Notes: generated by a model from the sequence alone, not told the origin. A DNA stretch of 64,000 nt from Acididesulfobacillus acetoxydans (GCF_900016645.1 NZ_CDGJ01000134.1), one strand, 5' to 3'. Counted from the stretch's first letter, positions 7,957 through 17,742 are shown. Numbers and translations: made by a program.

Positions 7957-9042
7957 ATGACAACTCCGATTCAAGTGGTTCAATGGGGCCTGGGAGCCAT
8001 GGGCAGCGGAATGGCCCGTTTGCTCCGGCAAAAAGACGGTATTGAAATAGTGGCTGCTTTTGACCGGGATGCGAATAAGATAGGGCAGGACCTCGGTGCT
8101 TTCCTGGGAGGAGAAAAAAACGGAGTGCTGATTCAGGCGCCGCCGCTGACAGAAGCAGATGGGCCCGAAGCCGGTAGGCCGGCCGGGAAATGGCCGCAAA
8201 GGGCGGACCTGGTGCTTCTCGCCACCTCGTCCTTCACCCGGGAGGTCGCTCCCCAGATCAAGGAGGCTCTTAGGCAGGGTCTGAACGTGATCAGCATTGC
8301 TGAGGAGATGGCTTATCCCTATGCCCGGGAAGAAGGTCTGGCCCGAGAGATTGACCAAGAGGCCGGGAGCCGGGGAGTCAGCGTTTTAGGAACGGGGATT
8401 AACCCGGGCTTTGTGCTCGATACGCTGGTTCTCGCTTTAACGGGGCCGTGTTTAGAGGTGAAAAAAATTAAAGCTACGCGAATCAATGATCTTTCTCCCT
8501 TTGGGCCGACGGTCATGCGGACTCAGGGTGTGGGCACGACGGTGGACGAGTTTGCCGCGGGTTTGGCGAGCGGGGCGATCGTCGGGCACGTGGGTTTCCG
8601 GGAGTCGATTCATTTAATCGCCAAGGCTTTGGGCTGGCGCCTGGAGCGGATCGAGGAACAGCGTTCACCCATCGTCGCCAAGGTTCGGCGGGAAACGCCG
8701 TACGTCAAGGTGGAACCGGGCCAAGTGGCGGGCTGCCGCCATACGGCGGTGGGCTATGTCGGCGGGGAAGCTAAGATCGAACTCATTCATCCCCAACAAG
8801 TGCTGCCCCAGGTGGAAGGAGCAGAGACGGGAGATTACATTGAAATCAGCGGGAAACCGAGCCTGAATCTCATGATCAAACCGGAAATCCCCGGCGGACT
8901 CGGGACCATGGCCATGGCGGTGAACATGATTCCCCAAGTGCTCGCCGCCCGGCCGGGGCTGCTCAGTATGGCCGAGCTTCCCCTCCCCAGTGCTCTGCTG
9001 GGGGATGTGCGGGAAATCCTGAAGTGGCGGAAAGGGGAATGA
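7957..9042 (+). CDS. ord: 2,4-diaminopentanoate dehydrogenase
   Basis: A 361-residue NAD(P)-dependent oxidoreductase with an N-terminal Rossmann segment (VVQWGLGAMGSGMARLL). It resembles dihydrodipicolinate reductase-like enzymes. In the ornithine pathway it oxidatively deaminates 2,4-diaminopentanoate to 2-amino-4-oxopentanoate. Assignment rests on fold plus position directly before ortA-ortB and the aminomutase genes. AGGAGGGG lies 10 bases before the ATG. It is the first gene behind the sigma-54 promoter. Confidence 0.88.
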   Translation: MTTPIQVVQWGLGAMGSGMARLLRQKDGIEIVAAFDRDANKIGQDLGAFLGGEKNGVLIQAPPLTEADGPEAGRPAGKWPQRADLVLLATSSFTREVAPQIKEALRQGLNVISIAEEMAYPYAREEGLAREIDQEAGSRGVSVLGTGINPGFVLDTLVLALTGPCLEVKKIKATRINDLSPFGPTVMRTQGVGTTVDEFAAGLASGAIVGHVGFRESIHLIAKALGWRLERIEEQRSPIVAKVRRETPYVKVEPGQVAGCRHTAVGYVGGEAKIELIHPQQVLPQVEGAETGDYIEISGKPSLNLMIKPEIPGGLGTMAMAVNMIPQVLAARPGLLSMAELPLPSALLGDVREILKWRKGE

Positions 9043-9044
9043 GC

Positions 9045-9476
9045 ATGACTCAGGAAGCTCAGGGGAGGCAATTCCAAGGTGCGGAATTTCGGGAGGGTAA
9101 GTCTCCGGATGTAAGATCTCAGGGGGCGAAAGCTGAGGCTAATTCCTTGTCTGGGCGGGCACAGGGCGGAGCGGCCCGGCGCGGGCAATGGGTTGAAATA
9201 GGGAACACTGTCTTGGCCGGGGGGGAGAGAGCGCCTCAGGTCCCGGAGGATACGGCCGGGGTGCCGCTGGAAATGCGGTTACGCGGGTTCCTGATCGAGG
9301 AAGAGGCCCAATTGGGGGATTCAGTCAGCATCCGCACCCGGATCGACCGGACGGTGGAAGGGCGCTTAGTGGATGTGGCTCCGCGCTGGCGGCATGATTT
9401 CGGCAATCCCCAGGCGGAGTTACTGGCCATCGGATTAGAATTGCGGCGACTGCTGGGGAGGGGGGGAGAAAAATGA
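9045..9476 (+). CDS. ortA: 2-amino-4-oxopentanoate thiolase, alpha subunit
   Basis: A 143-residue protein whose C-terminal two thirds match OrtA: WVEIGNTVLAGGERAPQVPE, then HDFGNPQAELLAIG. With OrtB it cleaves 2-amino-4-oxopentanoate with CoA to acetyl-CoA and alanine. About 45 N-terminal residues are low-complexity and not typical, so an internal TTG start (about 9148) may be used instead. The ATG at 9045 has AAAGGGG at good spacing and lies 2 bases after the ord stop. It overlaps ortB by 4 bases (ATGA). Confidence 0.85.
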   Translation: MTQEAQGRQFQGAEFREGKSPDVRSQGAKAEANSLSGRAQGGAARRGQWVEIGNTVLAGGERAPQVPEDTAGVPLEMRLRGFLIEEEAQLGDSVSIRTRIDRTVEGRLVDVAPRWRHDFGNPQAELLAIGLELRRLLGRGGEK

Positions 9477-10891
9477 GTGCCGGGAACGGCTATTTGGAAG
9501 TGATGGCGCGCAAGGCGGAGATTATGCGTCAGGCGGTGGGTATCGACTACTCCCGCTTTGAGAGAGGAAAGATCGCTTTTAATTATGACGAGATGATGCG
9601 CTCGGTGGCTTATTCCATAGAAGAAACCCGTCATATTCAGAGGGAAACGGGGGTGGGAGATACGCCCCTGTTGGAGTTGCGCAATTTAACCGAACTGGCT
9701 CGCCGGGTGGCGGCTCCGGGCAAAGGGGCCCGCATCTTCGTTAAGGACGAAGCGGCCAACCCCGCGGGCAGTTTTAAAGCCAGGCGGGCTGCCCTCTCCG
9801 TCTATGAGGCGGTGAAAAGAGGGTATCCCGGAGTGATTGCGGCGACGTCCGGCAATTACGGTGCGGCGGTGGCCTCCCAGGCCGCCATGCGGGGAATTCC
9901 GGCTCTGATCGTCCAGGAAGTGTTCGATTCCGCCGGGCGGGGCCAGCCGGAAATTGTGGAGAAGAGCCGAGTCTGCGAGGCTTATGGGGCGGAGGTTCTC
10001 CAGCTTTCCGTCGGTCCGGAATTGTTCTACGTTTTTTTGCAGCTGCTCGAGGAAACCGGCTTTTTTAACGCTTCCCTGTATACGCCCTTCGGGATCGCCG
10101 GGGTTGAAACTTTGGGCTGGGAATTGGCGGAGCAGACAAAAAATTTGACTGGAAAATTCCCGGACGCGGTGGTGGTCACACACGCGGGAGGGGGCAATGT
10201 CACCGGAACGGCGAGGGGTCTGCGCAAAATCGGCTGTCCCGCGCCGGTGATCGGGGCCAGCATCGACCTAAAAGGGTTGCACATGGCTTCTGATCACGAC
10301 TTTAACCGCAAGTCTTTCACCACAGGACATACCGGTTTCGGACTTCCTTTCGCCAGCTGGCCGGATCGCTCGGATGTTCCGCGCAACGCCGCTCGTCCTT
10401 TGCGCTATCTGGATCGCTATGTCACGGTGACTCAGGGGGAGGCCTTTTACATTACGGAGGCTTTGGCGCAGGTGGAAGGTCTGGAAAGGGGTCCGGCGGG
10501 CAATACATCTTTGGCGGCCGCCTTTGCCCTGGCTCAGGAACTCGAGCAAGATCAGGTCGTCGTGGTTCAGGAAACCGAATATACCGGCGCGGGCAAGCAC
10601 CCGCAGGCCCAGCTGACTTTCGCCCGTGAGCAGGGAATAGAAGTCAGGCGGGGTGACCCGAGGTCCAGCGTTCCCGGGAAAAATATCATTATCCCCGAGC
10701 ATCCCGGCCAAATCCGGGCGGTGGAGGTTGACCTCGACCATGTCCGGCTCAGTTACTTAAAAAACGCTATGGCCCGGGTCTCTCGCTCGGAGCTGACGGA
10801 GGCGGACTGGGAGTTTCTCGGCCTCGAGACCCGTTGGAGCCGGGAACGTTTGGCTCAAGAACTGCCGGCGGCGGAGGCCGTCGGCCGCTGA
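9473..10891 (+). CDS. ortB: 2-amino-4-oxopentanoate thiolase, beta subunit (PLP)
   Basis: A 472-residue fold-type II PLP enzyme related to threonine synthase. The Schiff-base lysine is in NPAGSFKARRA, a phosphate-binding loop in THAGGGNVTG, and ATSGNYGAAVA is another family motif. It is the catalytic partner of OrtA. GGGGGGAG precedes an ATG that overlaps the ortA stop, consistent with translational coupling. Confidence 0.92.
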   Translation: MSAGNGYLEVMARKAEIMRQAVGIDYSRFERGKIAFNYDEMMRSVAYSIEETRHIQRETGVGDTPLLELRNLTELARRVAAPGKGARIFVKDEAANPAGSFKARRAALSVYEAVKRGYPGVIAATSGNYGAAVASQAAMRGIPALIVQEVFDSAGRGQPEIVEKSRVCEAYGAEVLQLSVGPELFYVFLQLLEETGFFNASLYTPFGIAGVETLGWELAEQTKNLTGKFPDAVVVTHAGGGNVTGTARGLRKIGCPAPVIGASIDLKGLHMASDHDFNRKSFTTGHTGFGLPFASWPDRSDVPRNAARPLRYLDRYVTVTQGEAFYITEALAQVEGLERGPAGNTSLAAAFALAQELEQDQVVVVQETEYTGAGKHPQAQLTFAREQGIEVRRGDPRSSVPGKNIIIPEHPGQIRAVEVDLDHVRLSYLKNAMARVSRSELTEADWEFLGLETRWSRERLAQELPAAEAVGR

Positions 10892-11030
10892 CCCGTTGGG
10901 GAACGCGCCGGCCGTTCCTCCGACGGTTTATCTCGCAGCCTCAGGGGCGAAGCGGGTGGCGAACCGGAGGCGTAAAGCGGTTTCGAGCGTTTTTGTGCCT
11001 TAAGCGAAGCGAAAGGAATGGTTTATAGAG

Positions 11031-11402
11031 ATGGGAAAGCCGCGTGCGGATGATTTTGCCGAGAGACGCGAGCATCTGGCTCATTTGACTGAGGAACAAT
11101 TGGAAGAGCGTTTTTGGAGCCTGGCCAATGAGGTGGTGGAGCCTTTGCTGGATTTGGCCCGGACCCATACCTCGCCTTCTATTGAACGTTCTGTGCTATT
11201 GCGCATGGGTTTTGACAGTCTGACCGCCCGGGGTATTGCGGAGCAGGCTATGGCCCACGGACTGCTCGGACATGGAGCGGGACACCTAGTCTGGCGCTAT
11301 GCTAAAGGCCAAGGGCTGGGAATAGAAGCGGCGGGGCTGGCTCTGGCGCGGGGTGAAGGCTGGGACAGCCTGGAAAGCTATTTTGGGCCGCGGGAGCAGT
11401 AA
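11031..11402 (+). CDS. oraS: D-ornithine 4,5-aminomutase, S subunit
   Basis: A 123-residue small subunit with the OraS signature HTSPSIERSVLLRMGF and a GLLGHGAGHLVWR segment. It pairs with OraE in the adenosylcobalamin- and PLP-dependent rearrangement of D-ornithine to 2,4-diaminopentanoate. The start ATG has AAAGGAA upstream. The gene is separated from oraE by 200 bases that contain the right end of an IS605-like element. Confidence 0.92.
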   Translation: MGKPRADDFAERREHLAHLTEEQLEERFWSLANEVVEPLLDLARTHTSPSIERSVLLRMGFDSLTARGIAEQAMAHGLLGHGAGHLVWRYAKGQGLGIEAAGLALARGEGWDSLESYFGPREQ

Positions 11403-11524
11403 AGCGCTGCCGTTCAGGGGCCGAGTCCGGACATCCGTGAGATTCGGGCGGAAAATCCGGACCGTTCCGGCTCGGTAATCTCGCGCAGTTTAGAGAAAAG
11501 CGGCTGTTCGGCGGTGGGTCAAGC

Positions 11525-11580
11525 CCGACCGTAGCAGGGTACGTGGGACCCCCTTCCGCCTGTGGAAGCGGAGTCTCACG
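11525..11580 (+). repeat. IS605-like right end, copy D, inside the ornithine operon
   Basis: The sequence GGGTACGTGGGACCC followed by a hairpin and GGAGTCTCACG matches the right end of copy A. Several stem bases are changed on both sides (TCCGC against GCGGA), so the hairpin persists. Left end and modules are absent. It lies between oraS and oraE. Confidence 0.65.
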
Positions 11581-11602
11581 ATTGGATGAAAAGGTGAGGA
11601 CA

Positions 11603-13789
11603 ATGAAAAAATCAGACCCTAACCAAAAGATGGATATTGAAGAAATTCTCCGGGATCTTGCCGCTTACCGGCCGCGCCGGCGGGGATGGCACTGGCGGGA
11701 GGAAGTCTCCCGGCAGGAACTCGGTCCTTTTACTTATGAGCAGACTTCAAAGGGGTTAAAACAGAGTCAGCCTCTGCCGGCGGCCAAATTCTTCGCGGGA
11801 ATTGATCCGCAGCCGGAGTGTACGATTACTTCGGAAATCGCTTCCGGGCGTTTTGAAGATGATCTGCGCCGTATGCGCATGGCGGCTTACCACGGAGCGG
11901 ACCACATCATGGTGATTCGCACGGCGGGGCAAAGCCATTTTGACGGTTTGATCGAGGGCACACCGGAGGGAGTCGGCGGAGTGCCGATCAGCCGCAAGCA
12001 GCTGAGAGCTACCCGTAAGGCCCTGGATCTCATTGAAGACGAAGTGGGCCGGCCCATCAATCTGCACTCTTATGTGAGCGGGGTGGCGGGCCCGGAGGTG
12101 GCGGTGCTGCTGGCCGAAGAGGGAGTCAACGGCGCCCATCAGGATCCCCAGTATAATGTGCTTTACCGCAATATTAATGCCATCCGCTCCTTTGTGGACG
12201 CGGCTGAAGCGAAAAAGGTGATGAACTGGGGAGAAATGGCTCAGATCGATGGGGCGCACAATGCCAATGCCACGGCTCATGAAGCCTGGAAGGTCATGCC
12301 GGAACTTTTAGTCCAACACGCTCTCAATTGTGCCTATTCCGTGCAAGTGGGCCTGCCCAAAGACCGCATCTGTCTTTCCACCGTGCCGCCGGATGCTCCT
12401 CCCGCCCCGGCTCTGCGCCTGGATCTTCCTTACGCGGTGGCTTTGCGCGAGCTTTTTCGCGGTTACCGCATGCGGGCCCAGATGAACACGAAATACATGG
12501 AGTCCGATACCCGGGAAGTGACGGTCACCCATACCCTGAACGTGCTTTTGTCCCGGCTCACTTCGGCTGACATCCAAAGCACGATCACCCCGGATGAGGG
12601 CAGAAATGTTCCCTGGCATTATAACTCAATTCACGCGGTCAACACGGCCAAGCAGGCTTTGATCGGCTTGGACGGGCTGCAGGAAATGGTGGAGATCAAA
12701 CGGAACGGAGTGCTGGGGGAGAAGGTCCGCGAGCTCAAGGAACGGGCGGTACTGTTTTTGGAGGAAATCAAGGCGGCCGGAGGGTATTTTGCGGCGGTGG
12801 AACAAGGCTTTTTCGTCGATTCCGGCCTCTATCCGGAACGGAACGGAGACGGGATCGCCCGGGATAGCAAAGGGGGAGTGGGTTTCGAGGTAATCCCGAG
12901 GGCGGAGGATTATTTCGCCCCGGTCTGCAGCCATTTCGGCCGCAACACTTTGCCGGAGGGGATTAAGGAGCCCTGTGCCGCGATCGACGGCTGCACCCTC
13001 TGCCATCCGGAAAAGATAAAGTATCTGGATGAACTGGACGAGGAGGACAATGCGGACAAGCGGCTCAGCCGGAGCCGGCCTTTTCGCCAAGAATTTCTTC
13101 GCCCTGAAGTGGAATGGGCCGGGGACGGGGTGGTGAGTATGACGCTGTTCCTGCCCGCGGAGAGCCGCACCGCTCAGTTTGCCGCTTTGGCGATTGCCCG
13201 GCAGATGGGTTGGGAGGACGCCGAAGTTATCCACCGTCAGGTCATGCACCCGGCGGAGGGGACCCTGGTCGAGGTTAAGGGGAAAGTGAACGTTAAGATC
13301 GATCCGGCCGCTCTCAATATTCCGCCTGAGGAGGAGAGACTGAGCCCTGAGGAGATCCGGCGGGCGCTCAAAGCAAACCCCCTGACGGTGGTGGCGGCCA
13401 CGGTAGGCGAAGATGAGCACTCTGTGGGCTTGAGGGAGATTCTCGATATTAAGCATGGGGGAATTGAGGGTTTCGGCATCAAAGTGCGTTATCTCGGCAC
13501 TTCGGTTCCGGTCTCCAAGGTCGTCGACGCGGCCATCGAGTCCGGGGCTAAAGCCATTCTCATCAGTACGATCATCACCCACGGGGAGGTTCATCGCCTC
13601 AATATGGAGCGTTTGCACCAATTGTGCCTCGAACGCGGGGTCAGAGACAGGTTTATCCTGATTGGAGGCGGAACCCAGGTCAATCAGGAATCGGCCCGGG
13701 CCTGGGGTATGGACGCGGGTTTTGGCCGGGGCACCAAAGGGATCGATGTGGCGAGCTTCCTGGTCAAATTCAGAGAAAGTAAGATGTAA
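11603..13789 (+). CDS. oraE: D-ornithine 4,5-aminomutase, E subunit
   Basis: A 728-residue subunit with a TIM-barrel part and a C-terminal B12-binding Rossmann domain. The cobalamin motif DXHXXG is seen as DEHSVG, with the lower axial ligand His at about residue 606. A lysine lies eleven residues later (DIKHGG, about 617), the spacing of the PLP lysine in lysine 5,6-aminomutase. GGTGAGG lies 3 bases upstream of the ATG; an upstream extension to 11543 would run into the IS-like end and is rejected. Confidence 0.95.
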   Translation: MKKSDPNQKMDIEEILRDLAAYRPRRRGWHWREEVSRQELGPFTYEQTSKGLKQSQPLPAAKFFAGIDPQPECTITSEIASGRFEDDLRRMRMAAYHGADHIMVIRTAGQSHFDGLIEGTPEGVGGVPISRKQLRATRKALDLIEDEVGRPINLHSYVSGVAGPEVAVLLAEEGVNGAHQDPQYNVLYRNINAIRSFVDAAEAKKVMNWGEMAQIDGAHNANATAHEAWKVMPELLVQHALNCAYSVQVGLPKDRICLSTVPPDAPPAPALRLDLPYAVALRELFRGYRMRAQMNTKYMESDTREVTVTHTLNVLLSRLTSADIQSTITPDEGRNVPWHYNSIHAVNTAKQALIGLDGLQEMVEIKRNGVLGEKVRELKERAVLFLEEIKAAGGYFAAVEQGFFVDSGLYPERNGDGIARDSKGGVGFEVIPRAEDYFAPVCSHFGRNTLPEGIKEPCAAIDGCTLCHPEKIKYLDELDEEDNADKRLSRSRPFRQEFLRPEVEWAGDGVVSMTLFLPAESRTAQFAALAIARQMGWEDAEVIHRQVMHPAEGTLVEVKGKVNVKIDPAALNIPPEEERLSPEEIRRALKANPLTVVAATVGEDEHSVGLREILDIKHGGIEGFGIKVRYLGTSVPVSKVVDAAIESGAKAILISTIITHGEVHRLNMERLHQLCLERGVRDRFILIGGGTQVNQESARAWGMDAGFGRGTKGIDVASFLVKFRESKM

Positions 13790-13835
13790 GACGCGGGACG
13801 TAAGACGTGAGAAATGAGACGCGCAGGTGAGACGT
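13786..13835 (+). repeat. Degenerate purine-rich repeats after oraE
   Basis: Several near-copies of GTAAGACG/GTGAGACG-type units follow the oraE stop. Function is unknown. Confidence 0.45.
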
Positions 13836-13989
13836 GGCTGACAAGATGCCGAAGTCGGGAAATCAGCTGCGGGACGTGGGATGCGGAGGTGGGGGCAACG
13901 GGAAGTGGGGACAAGGGGTACATGGCAAGAGATAAGAGACAGTAATTTGTGGCCGTCGGCCGAATGAGTTGAAGTCCGAGCCGCGAAAG

Positions 13990-15360
13990 ATGGTGATTCT
14001 TGTGAACAAGGTCTTGGTAGCCGAGATCGGCAGCACGACGACGGTGGTCAATGCCTTTGGGGATTTGGAGAGTGAACATCCCCTTCTCCTTGGGCAGGGT
14101 ATGGCGCCCACGACCGTCCCGGAGGGAGATGTCAGGCAGGGCTTGCGCCAAGCGGTGGCTGATTTGGAAAAACGGATCGGGCCGGTCGGAACGCTGGGAG
14201 AGGTGCCTTTTTACGCCACCAGTTCGGCCGCCGGGGGACTTAAGATGACGGTCCACGGACTGGTGCCGGAAATGACGGCGCGGGCGGCCCGGGAGGCGGC
14301 ACTGGGGGCCGGCGCCGTCTTGCGCTACCAGACGGCGGGGGAACTGGAGGAAGCGGATTGGCGGGAAATTGAACGGCTGAGGCCCAACATCATGCTCCTG
14401 GCCGGTGGGGTGGATCACGGCGATAAACGGGTTGTGACGGAGAATGCGCGCAAACTGGCCGACTGGTTCCGGCAAGCCAACTGGAAAGTGCCGGTGGTTT
14501 ATGCGGGCAATGCGGCCGCTGCGAACTCGGTGCGGGAGATCCTGGAGGGCGGGGGGCTTAGTGTCCGGGTGGTGGCCAATGTTTACCCGGATATTGATGA
14601 ACTAAACATTGAACCTACGCGCGCTGTCATCCAGGAAGTCTTTGAACAACACATTACAGAGGCTCCGGGGATGCAAGCCATCCGCGAAATCGTCAACGGG
14701 GGCATCCGCCCCACCCCGGAGGCCGTGTTGCAAGCGGCCCGGTTGATCTACGAAGAAGCCGGGGATGTGCTCATCTTCGACGTGGGAGGGGCTACCACGG
14801 ATGTCCATTCCGTGACGACCGGGGCCGAAGAAAACCAAAGGCTGGCCTTGGCTCCCGAGCCATTGGCTAAACGCACGGTGGAGGGAGATCTCGGAGTTTA
14901 TGTCAACGCCGGCCGGGTGGCGGATCTTTTAGGGGCAGATTTTCTTAGGCGTTGGGGAGAGAACTGGCGCGCCCACTTGCGCCCGCTGCCGGAAATTGCC
15001 GCGGAAATCGCACTAAGTGAAGAGTTGGCCTCAGCTGCCCTTGTGCATGCCCTGCGCCGGCATGCCGGGCGCTTCCGCCATTATTATGGAGCTTCGGGGC
15101 GAATTACCCGGGTGGAAGGCCGCGATCTAAGCCGTATTCGCTGGGTAATCGGCACGGGAGGAGCCTTAACCCGCTTGCCCAACGGCTTGAAGATGATGAA
15201 AGAAGCTTTTGCTCATCCAGGCGAGGCGCTTTTTCCCCAAGAAAGGGTGGCTTATTTTCTGGACCAATCCTACATTATGGCTTCTCTGGGCGTGCTCAGC
15301 CGGGATTACAGGCAAGCGGCCTGGCGGCTCCTGCTGGAGTCCTTGGGGGTTGACAGTTGA
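13990..15360 (+). CDS. MutL/GlmL-like ATPase of the ornithine aminomutase cluster
   Basis: A 456-residue ASKHA-fold protein of the glutamate mutase MutL/GlmL family. Nucleotide-binding motifs are LVAEIGSTTTVVNAF near the start, LIFDVGGATTDVHSV and VIGTGGALTRLPN. Such proteins sit next to B12-dependent mutases and are thought to reactivate or protect them; that role here is inference from the position between oraE and the racemase gene. The start at ATG 13990 is chosen from family alignment; the ribosome binding site is weak. Confidence 0.85.
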   Translation: MVILVNKVLVAEIGSTTTVVNAFGDLESEHPLLLGQGMAPTTVPEGDVRQGLRQAVADLEKRIGPVGTLGEVPFYATSSAAGGLKMTVHGLVPEMTARAAREAALGAGAVLRYQTAGELEEADWREIERLRPNIMLLAGGVDHGDKRVVTENARKLADWFRQANWKVPVVYAGNAAAANSVREILEGGGLSVRVVANVYPDIDELNIEPTRAVIQEVFEQHITEAPGMQAIREIVNGGIRPTPEAVLQAARLIYEEAGDVLIFDVGGATTDVHSVTTGAEENQRLALAPEPLAKRTVEGDLGVYVNAGRVADLLGADFLRRWGENWRAHLRPLPEIAAEIALSEELASAALVHALRRHAGRFRHYYGASGRITRVEGRDLSRIRWVIGTGGALTRLPNGLKMMKEAFAHPGEALFPQERVAYFLDQSYIMASLGVLSRDYRQAAWRLLLESLGVDS

Positions 15361-15483
15361 CCTGGGGGAAGGTCCGGTCTGCCGGCATGCAAACGGTTCC
15401 GGGATCATGAGACTCGCCGGTGGGCCGTTGGCTCAGGAGCGCAAGGACAGAGGAAAGGTAGGAATAGGCTTTGAGGGCAATGA

Positions 15484-15568
15484 CATGGGCTTACCGCAGA
15501 ATTTGAATTGCGCGGAGGGCTCCTTGTGAAAGAGGTTTGGGGGTAATGACATGGGCCTACCGGAAATT
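15484..15568 (+). repeat. Short duplication of the racemase start region
   Basis: AATGACATGGGCTTACCG (from 15480) is repeated as AATGACATGGGCCTACCG at the real start (from 15546), about 66 bases apart. The upstream copy opens a decoy reading frame that stops at TGA 15527-15529. Confidence 0.7.
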
Positions 15569-16615
15569 ATTATTGATTTAAATAAGATACGACAGAATAC
15601 GGAGACTGTCTTGGCATTGGCCCGCCCCTTTGGTATAGAAGTGGTCGGGGTGACGAAAGTCTTCCTAGGGGAGCCGCGCATTGCCGGGGCCATGTTGGCG
15701 GGAGGAGTGCGGATGTTGGCTGATTCCCGCCTGGAAAACCTGTTCAAACTCAAGCAGGCTTTTCCCGACGTGCCGCTTATGCTCCTGCGCTTGCCGGGCA
15801 TTTCCCAGGTCGAGGAAACGGTGAGGTTGGCAAAGGTGAGCCTTAACTCCGAGATTCGGGTGTTGGAGGCCCTGGCGGCGGAGGGCCGGAACCAGGGCAA
15901 AGTCCACGGAGTGATTGTCATGGTGGACCTGGGTGACCTGCGGGAAGGGGTGTGGCCGGAGGATCTGCCCGATTTTATCGGGCAAGTTCTGCCCCTGGAG
16001 GGAATCAAACTGCAGGGTCTGGGTGTTAACCTGGCTTGTTACGGGGGAGTGGTTCCGACGGAGGCCAACCTGGGCAGGCTGGTTGAGCTGGCGGCCAGCC
16101 TGGAAGAGAAATTCGAGATCAGGCTGCCGGTGATCTCCGGCGGAAATTCCGCCAGCCTCCCTCTTCTCCTCGAGCAAAGAATGCCCGCGGATGTGAACCA
16201 ACTGCGGGTGGGGGAAGGGATTGTTTTGGGCCGGGAGACCGTGAAACGGCAAATCATCCCGGGTGCGGCGGGAGATGCCTTTACCCTGAGGGCGGAGATC
16301 CTGGAGGCGCACGAGAAACCCTCGGTCCCGATCGGGGAGGTTGGGCAGGATGCTTTCGGACAAGTGCCCGCGTTCGTGGATGAGGGCCGGCGGCGGCGGG
16401 GCATACTGGCTTTAGGGCGGCAGGACGTGCCGACTGAGGGTCTCTCGCCCAGGGACGGGCGCTTAAAGATCATCGGGGCCAGTTCCGATCATTTGATTGT
16501 AGATTTGTCGGGGGCATCTGAGTTGGAGATTGGGTCGGTTTTGGAGTTTGATCTGAGTTACGGCGGACTCCTTGGGGCCATGACTTCACCCTATGTCCAT
16601 AAACGCTACATCTGA
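15551..16615 (+). CDS. orr: Ornithine racemase (alanine racemase-like, PLP)
   Basis: A 354-residue protein of the alanine racemase N-terminal (fold III) family. The PLP lysine is in VVGVTKVFLG, and PLP-phosphate contacts fit VISGGNSASL. In ornithine-fermenting clostridia this enzyme interconverts L- and D-ornithine, supplying OraSE. Other amino-acid racemases of the family are possible, but the operon context is strong. The ribosome binding site is a weak GGGGG, 9 bases upstream. Confidence 0.88.
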   Translation: MGLPEIIIDLNKIRQNTETVLALARPFGIEVVGVTKVFLGEPRIAGAMLAGGVRMLADSRLENLFKLKQAFPDVPLMLLRLPGISQVEETVRLAKVSLNSEIRVLEALAAEGRNQGKVHGVIVMVDLGDLREGVWPEDLPDFIGQVLPLEGIKLQGLGVNLACYGGVVPTEANLGRLVELAASLEEKFEIRLPVISGGNSASLPLLLEQRMPADVNQLRVGEGIVLGRETVKRQIIPGAAGDAFTLRAEILEAHEKPSVPIGEVGQDAFGQVPAFVDEGRRRRGILALGRQDVPTEGLSPRDGRLKIIGASSDHLIVDLSGASELEIGSVLEFDLSYGGLLGAMTSPYVHKRYI

Positions 16616-16839
16616 CGGCAATAAACAACCCGGTTTCTCCCCGCCCCGGCGGCAACCCCGGGAAACGGCCTCCGGCTCTAGACGAAGTTGAAAAATCGGC
16701 AAAAACACGACGGTGAAACGGGTCGCCGCACGAGCATATTGGGCGTGCTATTCCGGGCAAAAAGGTTATGTACGGGGACGAAAAGGGTTTCTCTGGGCCG
16801 AGGTGTTTTGATAAAAAATCAGTGGCAGGAGGCATAAGG

Positions 16840-17742
16840 ATGACTGACAGAGTGATTCGGATCATCGGGGTTCCGATCGATTTGGGGGCTGACCGGCGGG
16901 GCGTGGACATGGGACCGAGCGCCATTCGCTATGCCGGACTGAATGCCCGGTTACAGCGTTTGGGTTGGCAGGTTGAGGATTTGGGGAATCTCAATGTCCC
17001 CGTTCCGGAAACACGGGAGATTCAGGATACACACTTAAAGTATTTGCCGGAAATCGCCAAAGTGAGCGCGGAACTGACAGAGACGGTGGCCAAAGCGTTA
17101 AAAGACGGAGTGGTACCGTTGGTGCTCGGCGGGGACCACAGTATCGGGATCGGTTCCTTGGCGGGGATTGCGGCAGCCGGGAAAAAGCGCGGCCTGATTT
17201 GGTTTGATACCCATGGGGATTACAATTCTCCGCAAACGACGCACAGCGGTAACATCCACGGGATGCCCCTGGCCGTAGCCAACGGTATCGGGGTCCGGGA
17301 ACTGACAGAGATTGGGGGTCCGGGCAAGAAAATTTCAGAGGAGAATACCGTCATCATCGGAGCACGGGATTTTGACCTGGACGAGCGGGAAATGCTGCAC
17401 CGTTCAAAGATCACGGTCTTCACCATGAGCGATATCGATCAACTGGGAATGAAGGAGGTGGTCTCCAGGGGTCTGGAGATTGCCGGACGGGGGACGGAAG
17501 GCATTCACGTCAGCTTTGATCTTGATGTGATCGATCCGAGCGAAGCCCCCGGTGTCGGGACTCCGGTAGCCGGAGGGATTACCTATCGCGAGGCGCATTT
17601 GGCGATGGAGTTGGTGGCAGAGTCGGGACTCCTCCTCAGTTTGGATATGGCGGAAGTGAACCCTATCCTCGATACACACAACAAAACGGCGGAACTGGCG
17701 GTGGGCTTGATCTGTTCGGCTTTCGGCAAGAAAATCTTTTGA
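16840..17742 (+). CDS. rocF: Arginase
   Basis: A 300-residue ureohydrolase. Manganese ligands are visible in LGGDHSIG, WFDTHGDYN and SFDLDVIDP, with the arginase-specific SGNIHGMPLA segment. It hydrolyses L-arginine to urea and L-ornithine and so feeds the genes upstream. The start at 16840 has AGGAGG 7 bases upstream. It is the last gene of the block, 224 bases after orr, and may have its own promoter. Confidence 0.93.
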   Translation: MTDRVIRIIGVPIDLGADRRGVDMGPSAIRYAGLNARLQRLGWQVEDLGNLNVPVPETREIQDTHLKYLPEIAKVSAELTETVAKALKDGVVPLVLGGDHSIGIGSLAGIAAAGKKRGLIWFDTHGDYNSPQTTHSGNIHGMPLAVANGIGVRELTEIGGPGKKISEENTVIIGARDFDLDEREMLHRSKITVFTMSDIDQLGMKEVVSRGLEIAGRGTEGIHVSFDLDVIDPSEAPGVGTPVAGGITYREAHLAMELVAESGLLLSLDMAEVNPILDTHNKTAELAVGLICSAFGKKIF

